DNA of 64,000 bases from Pseudomonas profundi (lineage in GTDB: Bacteria > Pseudomonadota > Gammaproteobacteria > Pseudomonadales > Pseudomonadaceae). Each line of letters begins with the position of its first letter. Position 1 is the first letter of the stretch. Where the stretch lies: positions 34,749-98,748 of the forward strand of contig NZ_VTPZ01000004.1 of the NCBI RefSeq assembly GCF_008638305.1, given 5' to 3'. Shown one piece after another: positions 43,911-55,187 of this stretch. A program made the position numbers and the translations under genes. Below the pieces are notes generated by a model. The model did no database searches and was not told the DNA's origin. It worked only from the letters and a program-made list of their open reading frames with translations.

Positions 43911-46310
43911 TCAGAACAGCTCAAGCGGCGTGACCGCGCCGTCGTCGCGGTAGCCGTTATCGTCTATTTCACTGAAAGAGGGCGGGGCGTCCTCTTCCTT
44001 GAATATCTCAAGAATGCTGTCATTACTGCCAGGCCGCGCGCTGCGGCCAGTGTTCGGATCGATGCGCATGGTGAGCAGGCCATCGGGCATGGGCTGGCTG
44101 TTCTCCGGTTTGTCATCCAGAGCAGTGTCCATGAACTTCATCCATATCGGCAATGCCGTCGTACCGCCATACTCGCGTCGTCCAAGCGGAGCTGGCTGGT
44201 CAAATCCAACCCAGACGGTGGCGACCAGGTCAGCGTTATAGCCCGAAAACCAGCCGTCCTTCTGATCGTTGGTGGTGCCTGTCTTGCCTGCCAGATCACT
44301 ACGCTCCAGCGCCTTCGCCCTCACGGCAGTCCCGCGATTGATCACGTCCTTGAGCATGCTGGTCAGCTGATAGGTGGTGCGCGGGTCTATGACCTGTTCG
44401 GCCAGCAATACCTGTTTAGCCTCATCCGGTTCAGCGCTGCGCCGGTAACTGTCAATGGCGTCATGCCGTTGTGCAAGGCGCTGCGGCGTCATCGCCGGCT
44501 GGGCAATGTGAATAGTTTCTCGATTGCGATCCTGAATCTGCTCGATCAAGTAGGGTTTAACGGCATAGCCGCCGTTGGCTATAACGGTGTAACCCTGCGC
44601 TATTTGCAGCGGCGTAAGCTCCGGCGTTCCAAGGGAGGCAGAGAGGTTGCGCGGTAGCTCCTCACGGGCAAACCCGAACCGCTCCATGTAGGTCAGGGCA
44701 TTGTCGACCCCGAGATCCTGCATCAGCCTGACAGATACCAGATTGCGAGAGCGGTACAGCGCTTCGCGAAGCCGAATCGGACCCAGAAAGTCGCCACCCG
44801 AGTTACGCGGCCGCCAATCGGTATCCATGTACTGATCGGCGAATACGATAGGTGCGTCGTTGACCATGCTGGCTGGTGTGTAACCGTGATCCAGTGCGGC
44901 ACTATATAGAAACGGTTTGAAGCTGGATCCCGGTTGGCGGCGTGCCTGGGTAGCACGGTTGTATTTGCTCTGGGCGAAAGAAAACCCCCCGGTCAGTGCT
45001 TTGAGGCTGCCGTCCTGTGGGTCCAGCGCGACCAAGGCGCTTTGCGCTTGCGGAATCTGGGCCAGACGGTACTGGCCTTCTTTATCCGTGGTGCGAACGC
45101 GGATGATATCGCCGGCTGCGAGTACATCAGCCGGCTGTTCAGGCACCGGCCCCATGCTGTTGACGTTCAGATAAGGCCGGGCCCAGCGCATGTCGTCCCA
45201 TTCGATGCGTCCTTGATCACCGTTGCGAAGCTGGATGCGGGCGTGCTCAGCGTTGACCTCTGTAACCAGCGCAGGCGCGAGGCCGCCAATTTCCCCGTGT
45301 TTAGCCAGCAAAGCAGGCCACTGTTGCGAATCAATATCGGAGTGGCGAGCTTCTGGTCCGCGATAGCCGTGACGCCTGTCGTATTCCTCGAGACCATCGC
45401 GGAGCGCCCGGTGGGCGAGCTCCTGAAGTTGGCTGTCAATCGTGGTGTAAACATGGAACCCATCGGTGTAAGCAGCATTGCCGTAACGCTGAATCATCTC
45501 GAGCCGGGCCATTTCGGCAACGTATGGGGCCTCCAGCTCGGGATTGGCGCCGTGGTTTCGCGCGTTATTGGGTGTAGCGATTGCGTCCTGATAGGCGGCC
45601 TGGTCTATATAGCCGAGGCCCAGCATGCGCTGCAGGATCCAGTTGCGACGGGCGATCGCTCGCTCCGGGTCGGCGATGGGGTTGTAACGCGACGGTGCCT
45701 TGGGCAAGCCGGCAATCATCGCCATATCGGCCAGCGGGAGTTCGGCGATGGGTTTGCCATAATAGATGTGAGCGGCGGCTTCGATGCCGTAGGCACGGTT
45801 GCCCAGATAAATCTTGTTGACGTAGAGCTCGAAGATCTCTTCCTTGCTCAGGCTCCGCTCGATCTGCAACGCCAGGAAAATCTCGTTGAGTTTGCGCGAA
45901 AATACCCGCTCGCTGGAGAGGAAGTAGTTCTTCGCCACCTGCATGGTGATGGTGCTACCGCCTGTCTGAATTTCACCCGTGCGGGCCAGTTCTCCGGCGG
46001 CGCGCAACAGGCCTGCTGGGTCCACGCCATGATGATTGAGGAAGTTATCGTCCTCAGCGGCCAGCATGGCCAGTATAAAGTTCTGGGGAATCTGGTCGAA
46101 ACTGATAGGGAATCGACGCATTTCTCCAAATTCAGCAATCAATTTGTGATCTGTGCTATATATCCGCAACGGCGTTTGCAATTGTACGTCACGAAGTGTT
46201 TCAACATCCGGCAAAGCGGGGCTAAGATAAAGTGCCATGCCGGTTATGCCCAGGAGAGGGGCAGTCACCAAGGCAAGCAAAGACCAGAAAACGATTTTTA
46301 TGAAGCGCAT
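43911..46310 (-). CDS. ponA: Penicillin-binding protein 1A (glycosyltransferase/transpeptidase)
   Basis: 799 residues. N-terminal membrane anchor (VFWSLLALVTAPLLGITGMAL); GT51 glycosyltransferase with catalytic Glu86 in AAEDDNFLNHHGVD and TGGSTITMQVAKN; an OB-like insert about 320-420; transpeptidase with SSFK (Ser462), then KTGTTNDQKDGWF. It polymerises and cross-links peptidoglycan in the periplasm. Divergent from pilM across 186 bases, the arrangement usual in pseudomonads. Confidence 0.95.
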   Translation of the reverse strand: MRFIKIVFWSLLALVTAPLLGITGMALYLSPALPDVETLRDVQLQTPLRIYSTDHKLIAEFGEMRRFPISFDQIPQNFILAMLAAEDDNFLNHHGVDPAGLLRAAGELARTGEIQTGGSTITMQVAKNYFLSSERVFSRKLNEIFLALQIERSLSKEEIFELYVNKIYLGNRAYGIEAAAHIYYGKPIAELPLADMAMIAGLPKAPSRYNPIADPERAIARRNWILQRMLGLGYIDQAAYQDAIATPNNARNHGANPELEAPYVAEMARLEMIQRYGNAAYTDGFHVYTTIDSQLQELAHRALRDGLEEYDRRHGYRGPEARHSDIDSQQWPALLAKHGEIGGLAPALVTEVNAEHARIQLRNGDQGRIEWDDMRWARPYLNVNSMGPVPEQPADVLAAGDIIRVRTTDKEGQYRLAQIPQAQSALVALDPQDGSLKALTGGFSFAQSKYNRATQARRQPGSSFKPFLYSAALDHGYTPASMVNDAPIVFADQYMDTDWRPRNSGGDFLGPIRLREALYRSRNLVSVRLMQDLGVDNALTYMERFGFAREELPRNLSASLGTPELTPLQIAQGYTVIANGGYAVKPYLIEQIQDRNRETIHIAQPAMTPQRLAQRHDAIDSYRRSAEPDEAKQVLLAEQVIDPRTTYQLTSMLKDVINRGTAVRAKALERSDLAGKTGTTNDQKDGWFSGYNADLVATVWVGFDQPAPLGRREYGGTTALPIWMKFMDTALDDKPENSQPMPDGLLTMRIDPNTGRSARPGSNDSILEIFKEEDAPPSFSEIDDNGYRDDGAVTPLELF

Positions 46311-46469
46311 AGGGATAGGAAGGTGTTCCCTGATTTATGAAAAGGTTAGCGGTTAGCTTGGTGAGATGCGGTTTAGCAGCGTGCATTATAAGCGTTTTGT
46401 TTTGAATTTAGCCATTTGCGCTTGTGTGTTCTCTGCTATTTAATGTAGGACAACATAAACCGCCCGTAA

Positions 46470-47560
<1,091 letters not shown>

Positions 47561-47561
<1 letters not shown>

Positions 47562-48139
47562 TGGCGCGCATTAACTTATTACCCTGGCGCGAGCAGCTCA
47601 GGGAAGAGCGCAAGAAGGAATTTCTGACCATTCTGGCGCTGATTCTGGTCTTCACTGGCGCGCTGGTGTTTCTTGTCGACCGCAATCTGAACGGCAAGAT
47701 TGATCATCAGAACGCCCGTAACGAGTTTATCTCCAAGGAAATCCGGGTGCTCGAGACCCGTATCAAGGAGATCGAAGAGTTGCAGTCCCGCCGCACCCAG
47801 CTGCTGGATCGGATGAAAATCATCCAGGATCTGCAGGGCAATCGCCCGATCATCGTTCGCGTGTTCGACGAAATGGCGCGTACCTTGCCTGACGGCGTGT
47901 ATTTCACATCGGTCGACATGAAAGAGTCGACTATCAATATCAAGGGCGGCGCCGAATCCAATAGTCGGGTTTCCAATCTGATGCGCCAGATGGACGCTTC
48001 AGAGTGGTTGACTTCGCCAAACCTGACAGCCGTGCGTGCGGTGACCCAGGGGGCTCTGGATCAGGCCAACGTCTTTGAACTGTCAGTGCGTCAGACGGAA
48101 CCGCAGACGCGTGCCGCTGAGGGAGAACAGCAGCCATGA
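47561..48139 (+). CDS. pilN: Type IV pilus assembly protein PilN
   Basis: 192 residues. Short cytoplasmic N-terminus ARINLLPWREQLREERKK, the conserved INLLPWR motif that docks into PilM, then one transmembrane helix (about 23-43), a coiled coil (about 60-90) and a ferredoxin-like periplasmic domain. Forms heterodimers with PilO. Overlaps pilO by four bases. Confidence 0.95.
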
Positions 48140-48756
48140 CTTTCGCTCAATCCATGGAAAGTTTGAAAAAGATCGACGTCAACGATCTTGATTTCAACAA
48201 TATAGGAGCCTGGCCGGGCGCGCTGAAGGTGATCGTCGCGGTATTGGTGTTCGTGATCCTGGCGTTCCTTGGCTACCATTTTCACCTCAAGGATCTGCAG
48301 GCCAGCCTGCAGCGCAGCCAGGCGCAGGAAGTAGCGCTGCGCAAGGATTTTGCCGACAAGTCGTTTCGAGCGGCGAACCTGGATGCCTATAAAGAGCAGT
48401 TGGCAGAAATCGAGGAGCGTTTCGGTACGCTGCTCAAGCAGTTGCCGAGTGACACCGAAGTCCCCGGGTTGCTTGAAGATATTACTCAGATGGGCCTCAA
48501 CAGCGGGCTGGAGTTCGAGTCGATTACCTTGCAACCTGAAGCCGCCAAGCAGTTCTATGCCGAGTTGCCAATCAGCATCCAGGTGCAGGGCAACTACCAC
48601 GATATCGGCACCTTCGTCAGTAGCGTGGCCGGGCTGCCACGTATCGTAACGCTGCACGATTTCACTATTGCGCCCGTAAGCGAGGGTAACCCGGATCTGC
48701 TCAAGATGAGCATTCTGGCCAAGACCTATCGCTACAACGAATCAGGAGCGCAATGA
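48136..48756 (+). CDS. pilO: Type IV pilus assembly protein PilO
   Basis: 206 residues: N-terminal cytoplasmic stretch (MESLKKIDVNDLDFNNIGAW), transmembrane helix about 28-48 (LKVIVAVLVFVILAFLGYHF), a coiled coil (about 55-95), then a periplasmic ferredoxin-like domain. Partner of PilN in the pilus alignment complex. Overlaps pilP by four bases (ATGA). Confidence 0.95.
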   Translation: MTFAQSMESLKKIDVNDLDFNNIGAWPGALKVIVAVLVFVILAFLGYHFHLKDLQASLQRSQAQEVALRKDFADKSFRAANLDAYKEQLAEIEERFGTLLKQLPSDTEVPGLLEDITQMGLNSGLEFESITLQPEAAKQFYAELPISIQVQGNYHDIGTFVSSVAGLPRIVTLHDFTIAPVSEGNPDLLKMSILAKTYRYNESGAQ

Positions 48757-49286
48757 TGAGCATGCACAAGCGTTTGGCCGGGCTTGCCATTGCTGCATCG
48801 GCCTTATTGACCGGGTGTGGCGGCGACGACTTCAATGATTTGCAGGTCTTCATGGAAGAAACCAGGGCGCGTCCGGCCGGCACTATTGAGCCGCTGCCGC
48901 GTTTCAGCCCTTACGAAGCGTTCGTCTACAGCGCGACCTCGTTGCGCAGCCCCTTTCAGCCGCCTATCCGTATCGACCTGACCCAGCGTCAGCGTGGTTC
49001 TCAGGACATCAAGCCGGACGAAGACAGAACCCGGCAATTCCTCGAGGGCTTCAATATCGAAGGGTTCGAAATGGTCGGCACACTCAGTAATCAGGGAGGC
49101 ATGCAGGCGCTTATACAAGGCGCTGGTAGCGTGCACCGGGTGAAGATCGGCGACTACTTGGGCCGTAATCACGGCCGTATCGTCAGCATCGAGGAAGGTC
49201 GTCTCGATGTGGTCGAGATAGTGCCTGACGGCGAAGGGGGATGGTTGGAGCGTCCGCGTACCCTCAGCTTGCCTGAGCGCGGTTAG
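48753..49286 (+). CDS. pilP: Type IV pilus lipoprotein PilP
   Basis: 177 residues. Lipobox LLTGC (Cys about 23) then GGDDFNDLQVFMEETRARPAG; C-terminal beta domain with MVGTLSNQGGMQALIQ and the HRVKIGDYLGRNHGRI strand pair typical of PilP. Lipidated in the inner membrane, it bridges PilNO to the secretin PilQ. Confidence 0.95.
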   Translation: MMSMHKRLAGLAIAASALLTGCGGDDFNDLQVFMEETRARPAGTIEPLPRFSPYEAFVYSATSLRSPFQPPIRIDLTQRQRGSQDIKPDEDRTRQFLEGFNIEGFEMVGTLSNQGGMQALIQGAGSVHRVKIGDYLGRNHGRIVSIEEGRLDVVEIVPDGEGGWLERPRTLSLPERG

Positions 49287-49307
49287 GACAACCAGGGAGA
49301 GATAATC

Positions 49308-51512
49308 ATGAACTGCAAACAGTCACGCGTGGAACGCAACCAAATGCCTCTAACCAGGAAGTTATCGCTTGCAGCAGCCCTGGCGCTGTTGAATCCTCTG
49401 GCCATCGCGGCCGACCTTCAGAATATGGACGTGGCCTCGCTGCCGGGTGAACGGGTCGAGCTCAAGCTCAGCTTTGACGAACCCGTTGCCGCACCGAAGG
49501 GCTACACCATTGAGCAACCTGCACGTATCGCTCTGGATTTGCCTGGCGTCAAGAACAAGCTGGGCGAGCGCAGCCGCGACCTCGGCCTCGGGAACGCACG
49601 TAGTGTGACCGTGGTAGAGGCCGGTGACCGGACTCGCCTGATCATCAATCTTACCGATCTTGCGCCTTACGCCACGCGGGTCGAAGGCAACAATCTGTAC
49701 GTCATGGTCGGCGCCGATCAGGCTCCGGGTTATAACGCTCCCGACAGAGCCGCTGCACCCAGCGCACCGACAACCGCGAGTTGGCGTGCTGCCGACGAGC
49801 CGGCCGTGGCAGCAAATTCGCCAGCAGCTGCTTCGGGCAAAGCCATTCGCGGCCTGGATTTTCAGCGTGGAGAGCAGGGAGAGGGTAACGTCATCGTAGA
49901 CCTGTCCGACCCGTCTGTACGAGTCGACGTGCAGGAGCAGGGCGGTCGTGTGCGGCTGACTTTCCCTGGCACTCGCCTGCCTGATGAACTGCGCGTACGG
50001 CTGGACGTCAAGGACTTCGCAACCCCCGTCAATTTCGTCAACGCCAGCACCAGCGGTAACGACACAACCATCAATATCGAACCAAACGGTTTTTACGAGC
50101 ATCTGGTATATCAGACCGATAATCGTCTGATTGTCAGCTTCAAGCCGTTGAGCAAAACTGAGGTCGAGCAACGCCGTGCTGCCGACTTTGCCTATACAGG
50201 TGAAAAACTGTCGCTTAACTTCCAGGACATCGAAGTGCGTTCGGTGCTGCAGTTGATTGCAGACTTCACTGACATGAACCTGGTCGCCAGTGATACCGTC
50301 TCGGGCAGCATCACTTTACGTTTGCAGAATGTGCCCTGGGATCAGGCGCTGGATCTGGTGCTGAAAACCAAGGGGCTCGACAAGCGCAAGGTGGGTAATG
50401 TCCTGCTGGTTGCCCCGGCCGACGAAATCGCCGCACGCGAACGTCAGGAGCTGGAATCCCAGCGGCAGATTGCCGAGCTGGCTCCGCTGCGTCGTGAGCT
50501 GATCCAGGTGAACTACGCCAACGCAGCTGATATCGCCAGCCTGTTCGCGTCGGTAACCGCAGGCGAGGGCGAGCAGCGTGGCTCCATCACCGTAGATGAC
50601 CGCACCAACAGCATCATTGCTCTGGAAACCCAGGACAAGCTCGACGAGCTGCGCCGCATTGTTACTCAGCTGGATATTCCGGTTCGCCAGGTCATGATCG
50701 AGGCGCGCATCGTTGAAGCTAACGTTGGCTTCGACAAGGCACTGGGTGTGCGCTGGGGTGGCAACCTGCGAATGGGTGATCGTTTCGATCTGTTCGGCAA
50801 GGACGGTCAGACCGGCGTAGTGGAAGATCCCAACGCGCGGGGCTTGCCTGGTGATGACGATTATATCCCGTCGCGGAATACCGGCGGCTTCATCGGTATT
50901 CCGGAACGTCCGTTCAACACGCCCTTTGTGGATATGGGTGTGCTGGGTGCGACATCAGGCGTCGGCATCGGCTTTATCACCAACAACGCCGTGCTCGATT
51001 TGCAGCTGTCGGCGATGGAAAGCACCGGTAATGGCGAGATTATTTCCCAGCCCAAAGTGGTCACCTCTGATAAGGAAACCGCAAAGATCCTGAAGGGTTC
51101 CGAGATTCCTTATCAGGAAGCGAGTTCCAGTGGGGCCACCACTACCGCCTTTGCTGAAGCTGTGCTGTCTCTGGAAGTAACCCCGCAGATCACCCCGGAC
51201 AACCAGGTGATTATGGAAGTGATCGTTACCAAGGACGAGCCGGACTTCACCAACGAAGTGAACGGGGTGCCGACTATTCGCAAGAATGAAGTGAACGCGA
51301 AGATCCTGGTGGCCGATGGCGAAACCATTGTCATCGGTGGGGTATTCTCCAGCGAAACCTCCAAGGGACAACAGAAGGTTCCGTTCCTGGGCGACCTGCC
51401 AATTTTGGGCCGGGCGTTCCGTCGTGATATAACGTCGGAAAGCAAGACCGAGCTGCTGGTATTCCTCACGCCACGCATCATCAATAGTGGAGCTATTTCC
51501 CTTGCCAAGTAA
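49308..51512 (+). CDS. pilQ: Type IV pilus secretin PilQ
   Basis: 734 residues. Signal peptide ending LNPLAIAA; two AMIN domains (about 38-140, 180-280) that bind peptidoglycan; secretin N0/N1 domains ([20 protein letters not shown] at about 300); C-terminal secretin with [14 protein letters not shown] and [12 protein letters not shown]-like end ([11 protein letters not shown]). Forms the outer-membrane gate for the pilus. GGGAGAG precedes the ATG. The stop overlaps aroK by one base. Confidence 0.96.
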   Translation: MNCKQSRVERNQMPLTRKLSLAAALALLNPLAIAADLQNMDVASLPGERVELKLSFDEPVAAPKGYTIEQPARIALDLPGVKNKLGERSRDLGLGNARSVTVVEAGDRTRLIINLTDLAPYATRVEGNNLYVMVGADQAPGYNAPDRAAAPSAPTTASWRAADEPAVAANSPAAASGKAIRGLDFQRGEQGEGNVIVDLSDPSVRVDVQEQGGRVRLTFPGTRLPDELRVRLDVKDFATPVNFVNASTSGNDTTINIEPNGFYEHLVYQTDNRLIVSFKPLSKTEVEQRRAADFAYTGEKLSLNFQDIEVRSVLQLIADFTDMNLVASDTVSGSITLRLQNVPWDQALDLVLKTKGLDKRKVGNVLLVAPADEIAARERQELESQRQIAELAPLRRELIQVNYANAADIASLFASVTAGEGEQRGSITVDDRTNSIIALETQDKLDELRRIVTQLDIPVRQVMIEARIVEANVGFDKALGVRWGGNLRMGDRFDLFGKDGQTGVVEDPNARGLPGDDDYIPSRNTGGFIGIPERPFNTPFVDMGVLGATSGVGIGFITNNAVLDLQLSAMESTGNGEIISQPKVVTSDKETAKILKGSEIPYQEASSSGATTTAFAEAVLSLEVTPQITPDNQVIMEVIVTKDEPDFTNEVNGVPTIRKNEVNAKILVADGETIVIGGVFSSETSKGQQKVPFLGDLPILGRAFRRDITSESKTELLVFLTPRIINSGAISLAK

Positions 51513-52018
51513 TGCGTAACGTCTTTCTGATAGGCCCGATGGGTGCTGGTAAAAGCACCATCGGGCGTCTGCTCGCCAAGGAAATCGGGTACCCCTTCAA
51601 GGATTCAGACCGGGAGATAGAAGCGCGTACTGGCGCCGATATCCCCTGGATTTTTGACGTTGAGGGGGAGGATGGCTTTCGCGAGCGTGAGCAGGCGATG
51701 ATTGCCGAGCTGGTCAAGGAAGATGGGATCGTTCTGGCGACGGGCGGCGGTGTGGTTATGCGCGAAGCCAACCGTCAGGCGCTCGGCGCCCACGGTCTGG
51801 TGGTCTATCTGCGAACCAGTGTCGAACAACAGCTGCAGCGCACTGCGAAGGATCGGCAGCGTCCGCTGTTACGGACTCCCGATCCGGAAAAAGTCCTGCG
51901 CGAGCTGATGGCCAGGCGTGACCCGCTCTATAGCGAGATCGCTGATCTGACTATCGATACGGACCAGCGCGGGCCGAAGATTGTGGTCAATACGATTCTG
52001 ACCGCACTCAAGGCCTAA
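51512..52018 (+). CDS. aroK: Shikimate kinase
   Basis: 168 residues. Walker [13 protein letters not shown] (residues 8-19), shikimate-binding [21 protein letters not shown] and the lid [14 protein letters not shown]. Phosphorylates shikimate in chorismate synthesis. Begins inside the pilQ stop codon, so coupled translation is likely. Confidence 0.96.
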   Translation: MRNVFLIGPMGAGKSTIGRLLAKEIGYPFKDSDREIEARTGADIPWIFDVEGEDGFREREQAMIAELVKEDGIVLATGGGVVMREANRQALGAHGLVVYLRTSVEQQLQRTAKDRQRPLLRTPDPEKVLRELMARRDPLYSEIADLTIDTDQRGPKIVVNTILTALKA

Positions 52019-52048
52019 ACTGCAACTGCGTTGAGCAAGACGACCGAG

Positions 52049-52068
52049 CAGCCCGGGATCCCGGGCTG
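52049..52068. other. Perfect palindrome between aroK and aroB
   Basis: Twenty bases, CAGCCCGGGATCCCGGGCTG, identical on both strands. A stem of eight with a four-base loop could form in RNA. No T-tract follows, so it may be an attenuating stem, an mRNA-processing signal or a protein site. Confidence 0.5.
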
Positions 52069-52162
52069 TCTGCCATTCGATTCGAAATAAAAAACCAGCA
52101 ATACCGGCCTGCGCGCCCCGTGCGTCTGAGGTATGCTTGCGTGGACTTAAGGGAGAGGCTTC

Positions 52163-53254
52163 ATGCAGCAATTGACCGTTGAACTGGCTGACCGCAGCTA
52201 TCCAATCTACATCGGCAGCGGGTTGCTGGATCAGCCCGGTTTGCTGGGTTCGCATCTTTCGGGCAAGCAAGTATGCGTCGTCACTGACGATACCGTCGCG
52301 CCGCTTTATCTTGCCCGGTTTTTGGGCTCGCTTGCGGGATATCAGGTCGAACAGGTTGTTCTGCCAACTGGCGAAGCCTTCAAGAACTGGAGCACCCTGC
52401 AGCAGATTTTTGATGGTTTGCTTGCCGCCAGGCATGACAGGGGTACTACACTTATTGCGCTGGGTGGCGGGGTGATCGGCGACATGACCGGCTTCGCCGC
52501 TGCCTGTTACCAGCGCGGGGTGAACTTCGTTCAGATCCCAACGACGCTTTTGTCTCAGGTTGACTCATCCGTGGGTGGCAAGACAGGCATCAATCATCCC
52601 GCTGGCAAGAACATGATTGGGGCGTTTTATCAGCCTCAGGCAGTCATTATCGATACTGACAGCCTGCATACCCTGCCTGAACGTGAAATCAGTGCCGGTC
52701 TGGCCGAGATCATCAAGTACGGTTTGATCAGGGATCGGGCTTTCCTCGACTGGCTCGAAGCCAATATGTCAGCTTTGCGTGCACTCGAGCCATCGGCGAT
52801 TACCGAAGCCATCGCGCGGTCCTGCGCAATCAAGGCAGACGTTGTGGCGGTTGACGAGCGAGAGGGCGGGCTGCGCGCCATCCTCAATCTGGGGCATACA
52901 TTCGGTCATGCGATTGAGGCGCATCAGGGCTACGGACGCTGGTTGCACGGCGAGGCGGTGGGCGCCGGCATGGTTATGGCGCTGGAGCTATCCAGGCGCT
53001 CAGGCTGGTTGAGTCAGAGCGATTATGATCACGCGGTCAAGATCATTCGCTCGGCGGGGCTTCCGGTTGCGCCGCCCGACAACATGACCGCAGACGACTT
53101 CATGCGCTTGATGGCAGTGGACAAGAAAGTGGTCGGCGGGCAGCTGCGGCTTGTGCTGCTGCGTCAGCTGGGGGAAGCGGTTGTCACTGCCGATTTTGAC
53201 GTGGCCGCGTTGCAAGCCACCCTGCATTCAGAGTACCCATCAGAGCCCTTATGA
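52163..53254 (+). CDS. aroB: 3-dehydroquinate synthase
   Basis: 363 residues, normal length. [18 protein letters not shown] (NAD-binding Gly-rich segment, about 93-110), [32 protein letters not shown] with zinc-binding His, and HGEAVGAGM. Converts DAHP to 3-dehydroquinate in the cytoplasm. GGGAGAGG upstream of the ATG. The stop overlaps the next gene by four bases. Confidence 0.96.
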   Translation: MQQLTVELADRSYPIYIGSGLLDQPGLLGSHLSGKQVCVVTDDTVAPLYLARFLGSLAGYQVEQVVLPTGEAFKNWSTLQQIFDGLLAARHDRGTTLIALGGGVIGDMTGFAAACYQRGVNFVQIPTTLLSQVDSSVGGKTGINHPAGKNMIGAFYQPQAVIIDTDSLHTLPEREISAGLAEIIKYGLIRDRAFLDWLEANMSALRALEPSAITEAIARSCAIKADVVAVDEREGGLRAILNLGHTFGHAIEAHQGYGRWLHGEAVGAGMVMALELSRRSGWLSQSDYDHAVKIIRSAGLPVAPPDNMTADDFMRLMAVDKKVVGGQLRLVLLRQLGEAVVTADFDVAALQATLHSEYPSEPL

Positions 53255-54726
53255 ACGCCGAACATAAACCTGACTATGCTGCTGTCGAGGCCGACCTGCT
53301 GGCGCACTATGAGCTGACTCACGACCCGTTTCTGCCGCGCACGCCCGGATTCCGCTTTTTCACTGCGCGGCGCAAGAGTGTCCTCGCCGAACTGCACCAT
53401 CTGGCGCGGTTCGCCCAGCAGTTACTGGTTGTTACCGGCCCGCGGAGCAGTGGCAAGACATTGCTCCGACAGGTTCTGGTGGCCAGCAGCAAAAAGGACC
53501 ATGTGCAATGCGTGGTTGCCTCGGCCAGGGAATTGGCGTCTGCCGATGCACTGCTAGGCTTCCTGGCGCAGGCAATCAATTCACCCGTCAGAACTGAAGC
53601 TGGCTTGCTTGATAAGGCCGCTGAACTTTTCCAGACGGGTCTCCAGCTGTATATCGTTATCGACGATGCACATCTTTTGGACCCGCAGGCGTTGCAAAGC
53701 CTCGCTGACCTCAGTCAGATCGACTTGCGGGGCGCTCCAAAGGTTTTTCTGTTCGCTGAGCCCTCTATCGAGACAGCGCTGCGTACGGTGCAAATGTCCG
53801 ACGGACAGGCATGGTTGCATACTATTGAATTACAGCCGTTTCGACCTGATGAGACGCGCGACTATCTGGCGCAGCGACTTGAAGCGGCAGGACAAGGTCT
53901 TGAACTACTCAGTGATGAGCAGCTCGGCTGGATACATCAGCAAAGCGAGGGCTGGCCAGGGCGAATCAATATGGTAGCCAGAGAAGCGATGCTGGCGGCA
54001 ATCGAGCCCCCAGCGCTGCGACCGCAACGCGGTTCTGCGTTTCCGCTTCGCTCGTTGATCGCATTGATACTGGTATCCGTCGCCGTAGTTGTCGTGTGGA
54101 CCATGGACGACAGCGAGCCTGAACCCGAGCGCACCGTGTTGGAGCTACCCAGGCCGGTCGCGACGACCGATGTGCTGGATGCAGAGGCAGCTGACGGCCG
54201 CCAGCCGTTCAATGTCGCGCCACCACCTTCTCGATCGGAAGCGCCGTCTGGAGAGAGGATACCCGAGCTGCTGCCCTCCGAAGCTCAACCTGTCGTCGAG
54301 ATAGAGCCTTTTTCGGTGGAGCAGGCTGCGCCCTCCGCACCGTCGGCGGATCCCGGTTCTGCCCCGGATGGGTCAACTGACGAACAGTCAGCAAGCGCTC
54401 GAACCGAAAGAGCTCAGGCCGGGAAGCCCGAGCCTGCCGGGAATGCTGGCTGGTATCGCCAGCAACCGGCTGGCAATTTTGCGTTGCAATTGCTGGGTAC
54501 GCGTTCGGAGCAGGCCGCAGCCGATTTCGTCACTCGTCACAGCGCGTTGTCCGAATTGCATTATTTCGAGACGGTACATGAGGGCAAGCCGTGGTTTGTC
54601 GTAACGCAAGGCGCATACGGTGGACGAGAACAGGCCCAGCGGGCGATCGCCGGGCTGCCCGACGCTGTACGCACGCTCAAACCCTGGCCACGTAGTATGG
54701 CCGGGATTCAACAGTCCTTGCCATAG
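53251..54726 (+). CDS. AAA/SPOR-domain protein (DamX-like)
   Basis: 491 residues. N-terminal AAA ATPase domain about 1-245 with Walker [13 protein letters not shown] (about 62-73) and Walker [11 protein letters not shown]; one transmembrane helix about 267-287 ([17 protein letters not shown]); a Pro/Ala/Glu-rich linker; a C-terminal SPOR domain about 408-488 ([33 protein letters not shown]) that binds septal peptidoglycan. The aroB-adjacent position and build match pseudomonad DamX-like proteins acting at the division septum. Overlaps aroB by four bases. Confidence 0.88.
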   Translation: MNAEHKPDYAAVEADLLAHYELTHDPFLPRTPGFRFFTARRKSVLAELHHLARFAQQLLVVTGPRSSGKTLLRQVLVASSKKDHVQCVVASARELASADALLGFLAQAINSPVRTEAGLLDKAAELFQTGLQLYIVIDDAHLLDPQALQSLADLSQIDLRGAPKVFLFAEPSIETALRTVQMSDGQAWLHTIELQPFRPDETRDYLAQRLEAAGQGLELLSDEQLGWIHQQSEGWPGRINMVAREAMLAAIEPPALRPQRGSAFPLRSLIALILVSVAVVVVWTMDDSEPEPERTVLELPRPVATTDVLDAEAADGRQPFNVAPPPSRSEAPSGERIPELLPSEAQPVVEIEPFSVEQAAPSAPSADPGSAPDGSTDEQSASARTERAQAGKPEPAGNAGWYRQQPAGNFALQLLGTRSEQAAADFVTRHSALSELHYFETVHEGKPWFVVTQGAYGGREQAQRAIAGLPDAVRTLKPWPRSMAGIQQSLP

Positions 54727-55187
54727 GAGGCTGTTACAGCATCGCGCCGGGCTTTATTCCTCGCGAATAAGCCGCCGCTGATCAGAAGGCAGTACCCGCT
54801 TTAAGTGTGGTGCTGCATTTTGCTGTCCGATCGCACTCCCTTGTCACGGGTGATATTGTTCAGCGGGTGCTGAACCGCTGCTATGGGCCGATGCTCTTCA
54901 TCGAATGGCGCTAACCGTAAGGGCTGCAGAGGTTTTGTCGCCTGACCTTCAGGTTGTCGGGATGCTCCCGCAGGGTTTCATCGCCGCTGGGTGCTGAGTT
55001 GCGAACTCCCGCGTTTCAAAAGTCTTCTCTTATTACGACATTTCTGGTCGCTTTTGCGGCACTGAATTATTGTCCCCATAGCAGGTGGTGTGTACAATCA
55101 CCTTCCCATTTTGAGTGGCGCAGCCCGGCCCGCTACTGTCCGGTTTCACTAAGCGTCTGAATACATTACATTTTTGAGAGTGTGCCT
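54727..55187. other. Intergenic region upstream of gltB
   Basis: No gene seen. An imperfect stem-loop just after the previous gene (GGCTTTATTC and GAATAAGCC, about 54750-54773) may end that transcript. The gltB promoter lies near the right end (55070-55098). Confidence 0.45.
55070..55098 (+). promoter_or_regulatory. Candidate sigma-70 promoter of gltBD
   Basis: TTGTCC (55070-55075), 17-base spacer, TACAAT (55093-55098). Both boxes differ from consensus at one or two positions and the spacing is ideal. The predicted leader is about 80 bases. Confidence 0.5.

Noticed and set aside
44934-46340. Long plus-strand open frame opposite ponA
   Set aside because: Antisense to conserved PBP1A motifs, with no protein-like features.
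54954-55160. Possible small gene upstream of gltB
   Set aside because: It spans the predicted gltB promoter and has no protein-like composition.
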